In this document: positions 6,523 to 7,520 of the stretch, one piece after another
Layout: every line of letters begins with the position of its first letter
How positions within the stretch are numbered: position 1 is the stretch's first letter
Origin: Burkholderiales bacterium UBA6064
GTDB lineage: Bacteria > Pseudomonadota > Gammaproteobacteria > Burkholderiales > Burkholderiaceae_B
Reading direction: 5' to 3'
Assembly: GCA_002428895.1 (NCBI GenBank)
Contig: DIYC01000095.1
Span: forward strand, 426-7,945
DNA length: 7,520 bases
Notes under the pieces: generated by a model
The model's input: the letters and a program-made list of their open reading frames with translations, nothing else
The model's database searches: none
What the model was told of the DNA's origin: nothing
Position numbers and translations under genes: made by a program

Positions 6523-6545
6523 TGTTGCCCCCACGCCAAAGGAAC

Positions 6546-7520
6546 ATGCAAACTGATTTATCGGTGCAAAACGGAAAAAACAACCCGTGCAATTCACAAC
6601 AACCCGTTGCTGTTGATGAATTTGCACCGCTACCGGCTCATCTTGCCAAAAAAATTGACGATCTTTTACACACGCCCAACTGGATGGGGCTAGCACTTCA
6701 TCTGCCCCTTCGTTTTGAAGACCCTTCTACACTGACCGAAATTAATCAACTAGAGGCAGGCCAAAAAGCCAATGTCATTGCCACTGTCACGCATCACGAA
6801 GTCTTACACAGACCACGCAAACAATTAAAAATTACGGTGCAAGATCAAGACAAGCAATTGGTTCTCCGTTGGCTACACTGTTATCCTGGCCAAGCGGAAA
6901 AAATGCCACTTGGCGCACGTCTTAAAATCAGCGGACAAGTGCGTGCAAGCTATTCAGGGTGCTATGAAATTGTTCACCCACAGGTTACTCGCCTTTTACA
7001 CTCAGAAGCGGACAACGATGCCTCAAGCACACGAACAGCAACAACGCACCCACCGGTTACAACCTCTCGCAGCAACACAGCAACCACCCCAAACACAACA
7101 CACTCACAACTCGAACCCATTTATCCAAGCCGATCGGGCCTAAAGCAAAGTGAATGGCGTTATTGGATGAAACAACTACCGAATTCATGTTTTGAAGACA
7201 CTTTATCGCACGAATTGTGTCGCAGCCACCAATTAATGCCCTGGCAAGACACGCTTAAACTGTTACACGGCCAAGCTCAACCCCATGCCCTCATGGCACT
7301 CAATGACCGCAGCCACCCCGCCTGGGATCGAGTTAAATTAGACGAACTACTGGCACAACAGCTGCTACTGAAACAGTTTCGAGAAACCAAACAAAGTCAT
7401 CAAGCCCTTGCATTAAACCAAACTGATTCGACTCTTCTACACCAATTTATCCAAAAACTTGGTTTTCAATTAACCCAAGCGCAACAACGCGCATTCAATG
7501 AAATTCGATACGATCTTGCT
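6546..7520 (+). CDS. recG: ATP-dependent DNA helicase RecG (N-terminal part, cut by window edge)
   Basis: The first 325 codons of RecG are present; the window ends before the Walker A motif. RecG binds branched DNA and reverses stalled replication forks. Recognisable parts are LHLPLRFEDPSTLTEI (51-66) leading into the OB-fold wedge domain (about 70-150), EPIYPSRSGLKQ (190-201), HPAWDRVKLDELLAQQLLLKQF (257-278) and FQLTQAQQRAFNEIRYDLA at the very end, which is the usual lead-in to helicase motif I. Residues about 153-188 are an unusual Thr/Ser/Asn-rich stretch where E. coli RecG has a much shorter connection. The ATG at 6546 follows AAAGGA only two bases away, closer than ideal. An in-frame ATG at 6522 would add eight residues but sits at the edge of a hairpin. 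It probably forms an operon with ridA. Confidence 0.93.
   Translation, partial: MQTDLSVQNGKNNPCNSQQPVAVDEFAPLPAHLAKKIDDLLHTPNWMGLALHLPLRFEDPSTLTEINQLEAGQKANVIATVTHHEVLHRPRKQLKITVQDQDKQLVLRWLHCYPGQAEKMPLGARLKISGQVRASYSGCYEIVHPQVTRLLHSEADNDASSTRTATTHPPVTTSRSNTATTPNTTHSQLEPIYPSRSGLKQSEWRYWMKQLPNSCFEDTLSHELCRSHQLMPWQDTLKLLHGQAQPHALMALNDRSHPAWDRVKLDELLAQQLLLKQFRETKQSHQALALNQTDSTLLHQFIQKLGFQLTQAQQRAFNEIRYDLA

Noticed and set aside
6501..6530. Intrinsic terminator after ridA
   Set aside because: The stem is AT-rich and is followed by GTTGCCCCC with no T-run, so standard intrinsic termination is unlikely.
6910..7143. Plus-strand open frame of 77 codons
   Set aside because: It is another frame of recG, produced by the A/C-rich, T-poor stretch encoding the Thr/Ser-rich insert.

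Overview
The window reads as an ordinary stretch of chromosome from a moderately AT-rich (roughly 40-45% GC by eye) proteobacterium. OxyR with cysteines at the E. coli positions, ubiquinone-type UbiA, YggS-ProC and RidA-RecG all point to Beta- or Gammaproteobacteria. The close grouping of recG, oxyR and ubiA is, from memory, most typical of Burkholderiales-like genomes; this placement is an inference from gene content only. I see no mobile elements, tRNA or rRNA genes, or CRISPR arrays.

Layout from left to right: (1) the 5' part of a glutathione peroxidase gene on the minus strand, cut by the window edge; (2) a 261-bp divergent intergenic region; (3) yggS-proC on the plus strand, 55 bp apart and probably one operon; (4) ubiA, oxyR and a large KimA-like permease gene, all on the minus strand, with oxyR carrying its own well-formed sigma70-type promoter just beyond the permease stop codon; (5) a divergent promoter region; (6) ridA and recG on the plus strand, with recG running off the right edge just before its helicase core. 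proC and ubiA converge so tightly that one TTAA palindrome supplies both stop codons.

Functionally the neighbourhood is housekeeping with a redox and PLP/enamine flavour. Gpx and OxyR deal with peroxide, YggS keeps pyridoxal phosphate balanced, RidA removes reactive enamines made by PLP enzymes, ProC makes proline, UbiA makes a ubiquinone precursor, and RecG remodels stalled replication forks. The genes are not obviously one system.

The least ordinary item is the permease. It looks like the potassium importer KimA from end to end, including the C-terminal cytosolic domain, but it differs at several positions I recall as potassium-coordinating. Other points worth a look are the repeat-flanked oxyR promoter, a strong Shine-Dalgarno without an AUG in the ridA leader, a hairpin between ridA and recG, and a Thr/Ser-rich insertion in the RecG wedge region. 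I found no convincing undescribed multi-gene system.
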